64,000 nt of DNA, taken from the NCBI RefSeq assembly GCF_008831285.2, contig NC_045139.1, forward strand, positions 30,849,706-30,913,705, read 5' to 3'. Of this stretch, positions 23,482 to 33,981 are shown piece after piece. The position numbers were made by a program, and so were the translations under genes. Every line of letters starts with the position of its first letter. Within the stretch, counting starts at the first letter, position 1. The notes under the pieces are model-generated. The model saw only the letters and a program-made list of their open reading frames with translations, did not search any database and was not told the DNA's origin. This DNA comes from Nymphaea colorata (lineage: Eukaryota > Streptophyta > Magnoliopsida > Nymphaeales > Nymphaeaceae).

Positions 23482-23760
23482 TCCGGTCGGACAGGCCCAA
23501 CCTTATAAAATTCACTGGCAACTAATAAGGTAGGTCTCTAGTTCAATTCTCGTGGGCGCTATGTTCCTGTGTCTTAAGGCGGTAGGGCGCAGCACCCAAA
23601 TAAATGGTGCACCGTTGTTATCCGGTCGGACAGGCCCAACCTTATAAAATTCACTGGCAACTAATAAGGTAGGTCTCTAGTTCAATTCTCGTGGGCGCTA
23701 TGTTCCTGTGTCTTAAGGCGGTAGGGCGCAGCACCCAAATAAATGGTGCACCGTTGTTAT
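23482..23760 (+). repeat. Perfect 139-bp tandem duplication with tRNA box-B-like motif
   Basis: Copies at 23482-23620 and about 23621-23759 appear identical, each starting TCCGGTCGGACAGGCCC and ending near CACCGTTGTTA. Each contains AGTTCAATTCTCG, close to the RNA polymerase III B box (GGTTCRANYC), so a SINE-derived origin is possible. The identity of the two copies implies recent duplication or assembly duplication. Confidence 0.8.
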
Positions 23761-24700
23761 CGTTGGCGACGCAGCTCAGGACCCCGAAAACAAGGGGAAT
23801 GGGGGGCCTTCGGGCCCCGAACTAATAACCCAGTTCTCTTAATGGTTAAAAGTTAGGTTATAGGCTGAAAGTTACAACCGTATGCGAGATAGAACAGTGA
23901 AAACCCTCACAGCTCATCGGTTGCAGTTCATTCAACATCCATGCCTAAACGTCGCACTGAGCCGACGATCCTCGACCACCTGCCTTAGGTCAGGCCGAAT
24001 GTGGATTTGAATCCGCCGGGGAGTGGTCCCCTTCGGTCGGAGGGAGGCTGCAGCCTCAACACCGTCAAATCACACCCAATTCGTCAACTATAGGGGGGTT
24101 TAGAGGACCTTACCCCAGTTCAAGTACCGTCTTTTCTCAGCCGAGAGTAGCAGGTTGCAGCGGGACGATGCTGCAGGGCGCACTGGTTGTAGCGTCTCGA
24201 CCAGGGATGGTGCCTGCAGTAGGGCGACCAGTTGCCGAGGTCCGAGTCGTCCGACGCAGCAGCAGGAGGCAGGTGGTCGAGGATCGTCGCCTCAGTGCGC
24301 TTGAGCGGCAGTGGCTGCAGGACGGACACTTGCTGCCACAGCGGACACTTGCTGCCACAGCGCTGTGGTCCGGTCGGGAACTGCGTTTGGCAGTCTTCCA
24401 GCTCCCCCTCCAGCAGATTCCAACACAAGAATGGCAGTTAATGAAGGGGTAGGAATCTACCAGAGGAATGGCAGAGGAACGCGTTTACAGACAGGGAACA
24501 GAAATGGGGGTCTGGTCAGCCGTTTCGCGCGGTTGATAGACTTGTTCTGAGCAGGCGCTATCAGGCTCTGCGATTGCAGCCGCTGGCAGAATCTGGTCCT
24601 CCCTGGGCTGCTCGTATCTCTCTGGTCCGAGGGCAGTTGGGGGCATTCCACGGCTTGATAGAGGTGGGGATGTCAGCCACACAGTAGGATCAGCGAGAGA
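23760..24700. other. GC-rich unassigned block
   Basis: This part is clearly GC- and CpG-richer than its neighbours, between the KIN-4 break and R copy B. It includes a short tandem GCGGACACTTGCTGCCACA duplication at about 24323-24360. ORFs on both strands are Arg/Ser/Pro-rich artefacts of composition, and I recognise no protein. Confidence 0.5.
23953..24299. repeat. 32-bp inverted repeat with about 284-bp spacer
   Basis: The left arm starts CGCACTGAGCCGACGATC (23953-23984). The right arm (24268-24299) is its reverse complement with one mismatch (GCC against GGC). The arms are GC-rich. No target duplication was found outside them. Confidence 0.75.
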
Positions 24701-24704
24701 GTTG

Positions 24705-26062
24705 ATGATGCTCAAGAAAGGTGCACATTGAAAGAGCAGAAAATGGCATGAGAATGACTCAGTCATCATTAACACGACAGTCACAAGGTAATATCATTTA
24801 GCGTATATTCAACTGCTCAACAATTGTCTATAATAAGTTAGTGGCGCGTCGGTGAGAAGTCATTCAGCACCCCGTTTGAAATTAAAACAGAAGATTAGTG
24901 AATCGTGGACTTTCTTTAACAAGCCGATTATTCTTTATCGATGATAATCTTTTTCTTTTCACTTTTTCTTTTATTTTAGTTGTTGGTGATAAAAGACAAA
25001 CTCTTTGCTAGTTAGAAAAAACAAAAGATTCTCGACCTCTGCAGTGAAAAGAGATTTGAGTGATTCGTTCTGTTGTTGCGAATGACTCTGGAGCCGAAGA
25101 GTCTCGTAGAGAAGCTCATTCTACTAAATGGGAAGACCCACCGCTCAAAAAAGAGTTCATGCTCCTACTTGGCTTGTTTTTTATGCCTCGGGCTCGGCGT
25201 ACTAACTTCTTATATCTTATGTAACATTTAATGAGGACTGCAATTGGGTCGCCTAATTAACTCATTACGATATTATTCACAACAGTTTTGACAAATGTTT
25301 GTAATCACAGAACTTAGTAAAAAGTTTCCAAATCGGAATGCTATCTCGTAATATATGATCAATTGAAACTGCGAAGGCTGCATTCAATCCTGATCATAAC
25401 AGTTTGCTTTTTCCTAAAACGACTGGGAAATTTGTGATAAATGGTGTGGCCTCTAGTTGACGATAGTTTATGCCCCTTGTTAGCGGAATTTTTATTATCT
25501 CACATTCATTTTCCTTAAAACTAGATTTTATGAAAACCAAGCTCTTTAATTTGTTTTAGAATTTTTTTTTTTGGGTGACACATGTTTTTGAATAACTTAA
25601 AGGGAACCAAGCTTTTTATTTTTTTCTACAAAATCAGGTTTTGTCAAAATTGAGTTTGTCCAAAAACCTGTTTGGTTTTGAAGTGTCAACCAAACACCCC
25701 CTAAATGTTATTAATTGTTGAATTCTACATACAGTTAAGTAGTCAACATATTCCCTCAATCTCCAATTAATTTGTTAGGTTTGGATTCTATTCAAACCAA
25801 CCCTCCCAATTAGGCCATTGAAGAATGCCACGCATGGCCAATTCAACAGAAGCAACTTATTTTCTTTTTTAATGAAAGCACAATGGCAAGGGCAGTCAAT
25901 CCTTAAATAAGTTCTTAATTACATGTGGCTTCTTAAATACATTTGGTCTGACCTTCACGAAAGTTGACGATGAGACACCTCCTCACTTGGCCGATCGTGA
26001 ATTTCTCGCGACTAAAAGAAAGATGTGAATTTAAAACAGTGGCATACTCAGTTCATATAATT
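24705..26062 (+). repeat. Family R, copy B, left part (interrupted by a Ty1/copia insertion)
   Basis: Collinear with copy A from AGAAAGGTGCACATTGAAAG (24716 against 15183) and with copy C through CCAATTAATTTGTTAGGTT (25763 against 49319) up to the insertion point. It has no ORF of its own. The part shared with A and C at their far left (CT tract and exon-like block) is missing here. Confidence 0.8.
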
Positions 26063-26067
26063 ATAAA
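26063..26067 (+). repeat. Target-site duplication ATAAA (left)
   Basis: ATAAA directly precedes the TG of the 5' LTR at 26068 and is repeated after the 3' LTR at 29987-29991. Confidence 0.85.
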
Positions 26068-26220
26068 TGTTGAAGAAAGGGGTTTTATGCACGTCCCTTT
26101 TTTGAATAGTTATATTTATAAAGATGTGTCTCTTTTTCTAGTATTTTATTTTTCTATATTGTCTGTTATTTTTTGTCAGTTATCATCTCCTTCTTCGGTT
26201 AGTTCTTTCATGGTCAGTGA
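26068..26220 (+). repeat. 5' LTR of the Ty1/copia element, truncated
   Basis: It starts TGTTGAAGAAAGGGG and matches the first 150 bp of the 3' LTR with about 15-20 visible differences. Homology stops near TCATGGTCAGTGAG. The rest of the LTR and the primer-binding site are missing, so the element could not be reverse-transcribed normally. Confidence 0.8.
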
Positions 26221-26326
26221 GTTCTTGTCCAATTTTTCGATTTTTTTTCGAGTTAGAGGTGATTTTTAAAAATGCGGTGAGTGGTTGAGCAGACCTGAAC
26301 TCCTTATTCTCATTTTCGTGAGCATC

Positions 26327-27060
26327 ATGGCTAAAACAGGTAACAATCGAATCATTGAGAAGATTGTTGTTCAAGAGCATTCCAATCCTGCTATGTGCTT
26401 CTCAATGGGATAAATTATCTTGCATAGTGAAAATCAGCAACGTTTTTTTTGAGTAGGAAGTCAAAACTTTAATATGTTACTGGTGACCTTGCAAAACCAT
26501 ATGAGAATAACTCCTTCTACAAGAAGTGGAAGATGAACAATCACATGGTTATGTCTTGGTTGATGAACTCTATGGAACCGAGAATTCAACAAGGTTTTTT
26601 CTTTGTCAAAACTGCTGCACAAATTTGAAAAAAGGCCAAAGAGTTATATAGTGAGAAAAAAAAATATTGCTTAAGATGTTTCATTTGTCAAAAAAAAATT
26701 TACAGTATAAAGAAAGATCAGAAAGCCAGTTTCGATGAACATCTTGGTGATCTTGAAGGGTTGTGGGATGAGTTAGATTACTTAGTTGATATGACTGAAA
26801 GTTTGCAAACCAAAGATGGTTTACGTGAGCAGCAAAAAATCGTTCAATTGCTTAACAATCTTGGTATAGAATATGAACCAATACGGCAACAGATTTTTAT
26901 GCATCATACATCACTGCCGTCATTATCCACCATTTGTTCTTTATTACTGAGTGGTGAATCAAGGAAGCAAGTCATGATTCCCTCGCTGCCAAAGCGGGAA
27001 GAATCTGATAATAAAGTTGCTTTTGTGGGTATTGAGAAACAGAATGTGTTTAATTGATTG
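26327..27060 (+). pseudogene. Ty1/copia gag remnant
   Basis: Starts at ATG 26327 (MAKTGNNRIIEKIVVQEH) and runs into a stop near 26410. Recognisable gag sequence continues: MVMSWLMNSMEPRIQQGF, a stretch with stops, then 26761-27057 (EGLWDELDYLVDMTESL, IVQLLNNLGIEYEPIRQQI). This is the typical nucleocapsid/UBN2 layout. A stop separates it from the zinc knuckle. Confidence 0.8.
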
Positions 27061-27077
27061 AAAGCAAAAATGAAGAA

Positions 27078-27321
27078 AGTTTGCACTTATTGTAAAAAGG
27101 AAGGACACTTGCACGAGCGATATTGGGATTTGTATGGGAAACCAAAATATAAGAAATCACCGTTTGAAAAATCTAGAGAAACTTCATCTTTGGCAAAAGA
27201 GTTTGCACTTATTGTAAAAAGGAAGGACACTTGCGCGAGCGATATTGGGATTTGTATGGGAAACCAAAATATAAGAAATCACCGTTTGAAAAATCTAGAG
27301 AAACTTCATCTTTGGCAAAAG
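27078..27321 (+). repeat. 122-bp tandem duplication of the gag zinc-knuckle segment
   Basis: Copy one is 27078-27199 and copy two 27200-27321, nearly identical (one difference seen, GCACGAG against GCGCGAG). Each encodes CTYCKKEGHLHERYW or its near copy. Because 122 is not a multiple of three, the duplication shifts the frame. The last zinc ligand of the CCHC box is Tyr, not Cys, in both copies. Confidence 0.9.
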
Positions 27322-27464
27322 TGGCTGCTACCAAATCTAATGATGCTACAACTATCTTAGAAAAGATTTCAAAATTGCTAAAGCACATGTCTGTCAAGCA
27401 AGAAGTCATTGCATCAACAAGCAATTCCACTCTTTGTAACCCCAAAGGTATGTTTCTAATACTT

Positions 27465-28340
27465 AGGTGTTGGACTCTGGGCGAGTGACCACATGATCAT
27501 GGATCAGCGTCTACTCAAAATTATTCCACTCATAATATTGATAAATCCGTTACTATAGCAAATGAGTCTTCTATGCGTGTGAGTGGTATTGGTGAAATGT
27601 CATTTTTAAATCAGCTTATTAGCTCCAAAATTCTTAACATGCCAGATTTGAATTCTAATTTGTTATCTATATCGAAACTTACAAGAGAACTTAATTATTG
27701 TGTTACTTTCTCTCCAACTGATGTGATTATTTCAGGACATTGTGATGAGGAAGATGATTGGTAAGGGAGAATTACGCCGTGACGTTTATTGGCTGGACAA
27801 CACAAGTAGTGGATTGGTCACAAGTTCTAAATCAAATGGAGAGTTATGGCACCGACAACTTGGACATGTGTCAAGTCAAACTTTGAAAGTTCTAATGTCT
27901 GAGTTGGTCTTTAATTCACAGCTGTGTGACATTTGCAAATTTGCCAAGATGTCTAGATTACCGTTTAGTACTATAGAAAATCATACCAACACTTTGTTTG
28001 AGTTAGTGCATTTTGATGTTTGAGGCCCTGTGCATGTTAATTCTTATAGTGAATATCGTTACTATGTGACTTTTATTGATGATTGTTCTAAAATGACATG
28101 GTTGTACTGCTGAAATCTAAAAATGAAGTTTTTTCAAAATTTTGTGAGTTTTTTAGGATGATTGAAACTCAGTATAATGCTCGTGCGAAGATCTTGAGAT
28201 CAGACAATGGAACTGAATACCAAAATAAAAAATTTGATCAATTTGAGAGAATGCATGACATTACTAATCAATTTATATGTGTGGATACTCCCCAACAGAA
28301 CGGGGTGCCTGAGAAAAAAAATATACACCTATTATAAACA
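27465..28340 (+). pseudogene. Ty1/copia protease and integrase remnants
   Basis: The protease motif is visible but split by a one-base shift: DSG at 27473-27481, then SDHM in another frame at 27484. The GAG-pre-integrase box LWHRQLGHVSSQTL with CDICKFAK gives the HHCC zinc site (27846-27950). The integrase core has the first Asp in VHFDV (followed by a stop where Trp is usual), SDNGTEY with the second Asp (28201-28221) and PQQNGVPEKKN with the catalytic Glu (28290-28322). Stops and shifts separate the pieces. Confidence 0.85.
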
Positions 28341-28545
28341 ACTCGCTCATTACTATTCCAAATGTCAGTACCAAAAAGGTTTTGGAGTGATGCAGTTATG
28401 ACAACATGTTATGTTATAAAGAGACTTCCATCAAGAGATTTGAATAATAAATCTCCAATGGAAATACTTATGAACAGACTTATCAAAATTGCATACTTAA
28501 AGGACTTTTGAGTGTGTAGTTTTTGTTAAATGCAAATGATCTAAC

Positions 28546-28952
28546 ATGTTAAGTCAAAAAGCCAAGCACTGTGCCTTTTTGAAACAATCTCCTCGTGCAT
28601 GGCATGTAAAGCTAAGCATTGCTTTAGAAGACAGAGGATTCAAACGTAGTCTTGCAGACAACTCATTATTTATCAAACAGGCTGAAGAAACAATAGTGGT
28701 AATTCTTGTTTATGTGGATGATATTATTGTAGCAGGAAATGATCATGACCAAATTTCTGCCACCAAACAATTCCTTCACCAAACTTTTGAAATAAAAGAT
28801 TTGGGAAAGTTGAGATATTTTCTTAGGATAGAAATATCTAAATTAAAGCAAAACAGTTTTTTGTCTCAAAGAAAATATACCCTTGATCTTCTCAAGGAGA
28901 CAAGAAAATTTGGAGTCAAACTTGCCTTGACTCCTATTGAACCCTACATATA
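28546..28952 (+). pseudogene. Ty1/copia reverse transcriptase, C-terminal half
   Basis: It begins at KQSPRAWHVKL and includes the active-site box VYVDDIIVAGND (YVDD at 28711-28722), QFLHQTFEIKDLGKLRYFLRI and QRKYTLDLLKE, ending at a stop at 28950. The N-terminal palm and fingers are absent. Integrase sequence ends near 28330 and only about 200 bp of scrambled sequence separates it from RT, indicating an internal deletion. Confidence 0.85.
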
Positions 28953-29660
28953 ATTGGATGTGGAAGATGATAAAGCTTTGAGAGATGTTTCTAAATATCA
29001 ACGATTGGTTGGAAGACTCATTTATCTCACGGTAACATGACCTGATATTTCGTTTGCCATTAGTCGGGTCAGTCAGTTTATGCATTCCCCTAAGAATATA
29101 CATATGAAAGTTATTTATAGAATTTTGAAATATTTGACAAGCTCTCCATGACAAAGATTACGGTATAAGGCAAATGAAAACATTGACATTAGAGGATTTA
29201 CAGATGTTGATTGAGCTGGCAGCATAGATAAAAAATCTATATCAGGATATTGTGTTTTTGTTGGAAGAAATTTATTGACTTGGAAAGGTAAAAAACAACA
29301 CACAGTGTCACGATCCAATGCAGAAGCAGAGTATAGAGCGATGACTACTACAACAAGTGAACTTGTTTGGGTTAAATCTCTCATTTGTGAAATGAGATTC
29401 AAAGTTGAAAAACCACTTCATAGGCATTGTGACAATTAAGCGGCGATACACATTGAAGCTAATTCAGTATTTCATGACCACACTAAACACATAGAAATTG
29501 ACTGCCATTATGTGCGTGAACAGGTTCAACAAAAAGTGATTACAACTCTATATAATAGAAGTAATGATCAATTTTCCGATGGATTAACTAAAGACTTGGA
29601 TGAGAAACGACTTGAGAAGCTAAAATTCAAGTGGCGCTGCTATAATCTCTACGCCCCACT
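28953..29660 (+). pseudogene. Ty1/copia RNase H remnant and polypurine tract
   Basis: Reads YQRLVGRLIYLT, PDISFAISRVSQFMHSP, GFTDVD (then a stop where Trp is usual), SRSNAEAEYRAM, and THHK-like HTKHIEIDCHYVRE. Several stops interrupt it. It runs into the polypurine tract TTAAGGGGGAG just before the 3' LTR. Confidence 0.85.
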
Positions 29661-29670
29661 TAAGGGGGAG

Positions 29671-29986
29671 TGTTGAAGAAAGGGGTTTTATGCCCGTCCC
29701 TTTTTTGAACAGTTGTATTTATAAGGACATGTCTCCTATTCTGGTTTTTTTGTTTTTCTATGTTGGCAGTTATTTTTGGTCAGTTATCATCTCCTTCCAC
29801 GGTTAGTTCTCTCATGGTGGTGGTGTGTGTTTTTGGGTGGTTCTCTCACCTGTAAAAAAAACAAGTTGTTATTAGTGTGAAAGCATCTATTGTGCTGTCT
29901 TGTGTGTGGACGTAGGCCACTGATCAGGCCGGACCATGTTAAACTTTGTGTGTTTGATGTGTCCTTCTTTCTCTCTTATTTCAACA
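29671..29986 (+). repeat. 3' LTR of the Ty1/copia element (316 bp)
   Basis: Begins TGTTGAAG, preceded by the purine tract, and ends TTTCAACA. The terminal inverted TGTTGAA/TTCAACA is visible. ATAAA follows as the right target duplication. Confidence 0.88.
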
Positions 29987-29991
29987 ATAAA

Positions 29992-32700
29992 ATATGATGC
30001 CATCTCTTAGCAGGTTAATTGGTGAATCTCCAATATGTCACATTGATACAAATTAAAAAGAAAGACTAAAAATATTAGATTGCCTACGCTAGTCAAATAA
30101 TATTTCTAGTACAGCTTTAAGTCTAACTGCATTCCCACAGCTTTGTTCAGGATACTACTCTTCTGCATCATATCGGTCAGGAAACAATAATGCCGAAAAA
30201 CTATAAACAGAGGGTGTATGGCCAGATGACAGACTTCATAAACTCTTGCTCACCCAAAAAAAAGAAGGCATCTAATGACATTGAAAATAGACAAATTTGT
30301 GAATCCATGTCTCCATTGGGTTACTACCTTTCCTCGAATGCATGAAGGTGAAAAATAGTCTTTGTCCTTTAAATTATTTGAATACTTCTTCAACATCTTG
30401 AAAATATCCCATGATTTGAGTGATAGAACTAATAATACACGTTGAGTTCATTAGCCCCCCCTACAATAATTGATGAGACCCTCATAGACATTAGTAGAAT
30501 TAAGGGAGAAGAAGCCAAGTAGATATACTTTGGCCAATTAATATAAATTCATATTATCGTGTTTTGTGTGTGATCAAATAAGAATATATAATTGAATCTA
30601 ATAATATTTGGACAGCCGAGCAACCCTCAACTACCCTGCGCATCATGCAATCACAAAGCATAAGGTGGCTTCTCCCTTCCTCAAACGGAGATCCGACGTC
30701 TCTCGCCTCTGAATTTTTTTAAATAGAAAGACATTATACACACACACTTGTTCATATCGGGTCGGGTCGGTCCGGGCTAGTTTTTTCGGGTTTGTGCCCG
30801 ATGCTCAGGCTTAATGCCAGTCTTATTTAAAAGATTTTGTTTCCATAATAATAATTTATGCATTTCTGCATGTATTTATTGTCACAATCTTGTACCTTAT
30901 TTATAGCTGTGTGTGGTGTCAGTTCTGCTTTCCATAATTCATGCATGGAGAGTTATGATTATGCGTTGTTTTCTATCCATACTTATCATGCACTATTTTC
31001 TTCCCAACCTTTAAGCATTGTGATTTGCTATGATTGTGGAAATAAATAACACCAGCCCACAATCATAGCAACTCAAGTTGGAAAGAAACTACTGCACGAT
31101 AAACTTGGAAAAGAAGACAATGCATGACGACAATTCCTATGTATGAATCATGGAAAGAAGGATCTGACACCACAAGAAGCTACAAATCAGGTACATGGTT
31201 GTGACAATGAAGGCTTACAGAAATTTTTATGGAAACAAAATCTTCTAAATAAAGCTGAAGAAAACTAAAAAAACTTACTGTGATCGACCCACCTCTTGTA
31301 TAAAATCTTAGGCAATGAAAGAAGACTCACCATCGTCTTGATGACTGAGTACTGTGGATGTAGGACAATATCTGAACCACATTAAAATTTTTCTTCTTGA
31401 GCATTTTTCATGGTATTGCAGTCAAGTTAAAGCTTTTTCGGGACCTTCTCTTGCTGATTTCTTTCCTGCTACTTCAAGGGCATCGTCCTCAGCAATTTCA
31501 TCAGCTAAGTTCTCCTTCCCTTCAAATGTGAATGTTACTAATTTTGTTTTGGTTAAGCTCACGCATAAGAATTTTCTGCTCTGGCAAACTCAAATCCTTG
31601 GTCGCATAGAAAGCCAGGATGTTTGTGGGTTCTTTTCGTGACAGGTAAATTCAGGCTCCTCAAAAGAATGAACAATGACGTATAACAAGAACTCCATGGC
31701 AATGTACATGACTCAAACTCTCTGCCTCTTTTTTCAAACAATCGCAAACCTTTTCCTTGACAAATTGGTAAGAAAGGAACCATTAATCTGAGAATTTTGC
31801 ACGAAGGACAAACACAGGACATTAAAATCTTGCGAAAATGGTGCAACAACGAAACGACCAAACAGAAGTATGATCTCCGCTGTAAGAAATCATTAAAAAT
31901 AATATCATTTCTTTATCGCGTCCAAGGATCTGGTCGGCCGACTCGGCCCCCACATGAATGCTGCAGTTTTTGCCGTTTCACTTCCTACCAACGTCGCCAG
32001 GAACTGGAAACGAAAAGAAAATAAGAAAATTGTACAAATCGCTGCACAACATTAGAGTCGTTCGCAGTTAGTACTTAATGTTTGACATTTACATGCGAGC
32101 GGTTGGGTTAAAGAATTCTCTCTCAAACAATCAACCTCATGTGATATTATTATTTTTCATTTTGTTACTCTACCTTTCCCTTTTCTAAATGTAGAGAACG
32201 ATGACTAATTGTGCATAGATGTTCTCCCATTGAGATGCAGCTTCTAGCATGCCTTTGTTGTGGCGCCAGATTCTTAGATTGATCTGATAAGTTTTATTTC
32301 TTAGTTTTTCTTATATTTTGCTTCAACGTTCATATAGCGTTTAACTTAGCCAAAGAAAGAAAAGAAGAAATGGAAATGAGAGAGAAATAAAGAAATCTCC
32401 TTATGCCCTATCCTAGTATTATAGAAAGAATAGCGTTTTTGAGAATCGAAAGAAATAAATTGAAAGAGAGCGCGTAAGCTAAAAGCATTTAATGGTAGTC
32501 AGTTTGATTGCCTTAAGAATGGTTTAAGAGAAAGAACGATTCTCATTTGATGCTTGTCGTTTGGTTGGCATAAGAAGGGTTTAGATAAATACAAGTTATG
32601 GTTGGAAGTAAATGCAGTAGATAATGGCAGACAAGGTATAAAAATGTCATCATAATTTATTTCAAAGTTAAAACAAAATATATTTGTTTTGTTTCACATA
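29992..32700 (+). repeat. Family R, copy B, right part
   Basis: It resumes R homology at TGATGCCATCTCTTAG (copy C: 49670) and stays collinear with copy C to about TTTGTTTTGTTTCACAT (32693; copy C 52535). It includes the leader-like block with a TATA-like CTTGTATAAAATCTTAGG at about 31293, a primer-site-like CATGGTATTGCAGTC at 31409, and the gag fragment below. The 31920-32630 part is shared only with copy C. Confidence 0.8.
31440..31641 (+). pseudogene. Ty1/copia gag N-terminal fragment in R copy B
   Basis: The open frame reads LADFFPATSRASSSAI, then NVTNFVLVKLTHKNFLLWQ and ILGRIESQDVCGFFS before a stop. The V.KLT..NFLLW.-Q pattern is the standard start of plant copia gag proteins. Equivalent readings occur in copies A, C and D, with stops or deletions. 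It is 30-40 bp downstream of the primer-site-like motif, as expected for a leader. Confidence 0.65.
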
Positions 32701-33375
32701 ATCAATGGCTAATAATTAATGCTTGTCAATTGTACATTCACGTGATCCACCATCTTGATTCAGATAGTGCGTTATGATACTGATGTTTTAAAATGAGTTC
32801 GGATTGGGTTCGAATCAGATACACATATTTATATATTGAGATTCAAATTCACATCTAAATATGAATGAATGAAGAAAATTCGATTTCATTATCTGAATCT
32901 CATTTACATTCAAGTATGAATGTGAATCCAAATTTTAAATCAAATCTAACCAAATTTCAAAATGTAAAAGCATTGGCTATGGAATTTTCATTTACCAGTG
33001 TAGTGTGAATACAAATCTGATCTGATATCATTTTTTAAATCTGAATCCAACCCGATTTCTTAATTAGATATTAATTTGTTTCCATATCAAGTTTTGCTAG
33101 AATGATTCGATTGGATATCCTATCCAAATAGGATATATTGAAATTATGCAAATTTTGGGATCTTTTTGAAGGAGGTCACACAATCTGTCCATAAGCTTTA
33201 AGTCAATTTACGTTTACATTTTTCTTTTCTTGGACTTAGTTCAAACTCAAATCGACCCAAAAATCGAATTATGTTTGCATTTGTCATAAGTTAGAACTCC
33301 ATTTTTTCATTTATTAAATTAGCCAAGTCAGATAAGCATGGAGTGATGGAGGCAGGTATTAGTTTTGTCTTTGGA
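32700..33375. other. Intergenic AT-rich spacer
   Basis: Composed largely of degenerate GATTCAAATTC/AATCTGAATCC words of the kind also seen at 9000-9220 and 44080-44350. No ORF. Confidence 0.5.
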
Positions 33376-33945
33376 CTAATCTTGGCAAAGAAAAGTGCAC
33401 TTTACCTTGGATTATTATTCTACTATTTTTTAAATAATTTTTTTTTTACTTTTTATTGAATTCCAAAAAGGGAAAGGTGTGGGATCCCATTTCTTCTTCA
33501 CGACATGCACCTTTTTTTTCCCCTTCATTTTCTTAAAAAAATGTATTATTAAAAGGGTGTGCGGTAAGCCTTTTTGCATCACATGGTGAATGCGCGTTAC
33601 TAGAACTTATGATTGATGGAATTTTGCATTAAATCTATTACTAGAACACTTTTAGCCAGAAATTTAAAGCTCTGCTGCTAGAGCCGAGCAGCCAAACATG
33701 CATAGATAGATCTTGGGGATAGAAAGCAGCAGAGCAAAGGTCTTGGCAGCCATTTTGAAACATATACATTGTTCTTTAAATGAAAGTATTACTTTGTTAA
33801 TGAAACGCTGTTTTTCTAAATTTGAACTTGCATATTCATGGGGAGCATTTTCCCAAATCAGACTGTGATAGTGGTTCGATCAGTTTTTTTGGGCTTCTCT
33901 TTAGTTTTAAAGGTAAGCGGGAAGTTTTTTTATGTTTGCCACTCA

Positions 33946-33981
<36 letters not shown>

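Larger units (their letters stand above)
26068..29986 (+). mobile_element. Degenerate Ty1/copia retrotransposon nested in R copy B
   Basis: Order of domains: gag (26327 onward, broken by stops), zinc knuckle, protease, GAG-pre-integrase/integrase, reverse transcriptase, RNase H, polypurine tract, 3' LTR. This order (integrase before RT) defines Ty1/copia. A 5-bp ATAAA duplication flanks the element. Multiple stops, frameshifts, an internal duplication at the zinc knuckle, a 5' LTR deletion and loss of the N-terminal part of RT show that it is dead. Copy C of family R preserves the empty site near 49665. Confidence 0.9.

Noticed and set aside
24120-24784. Overlapping ORFs on both strands in the GC-rich block
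   Set aside because: Compositional openness; Arg/Ser/Pro-rich translations without any motif.
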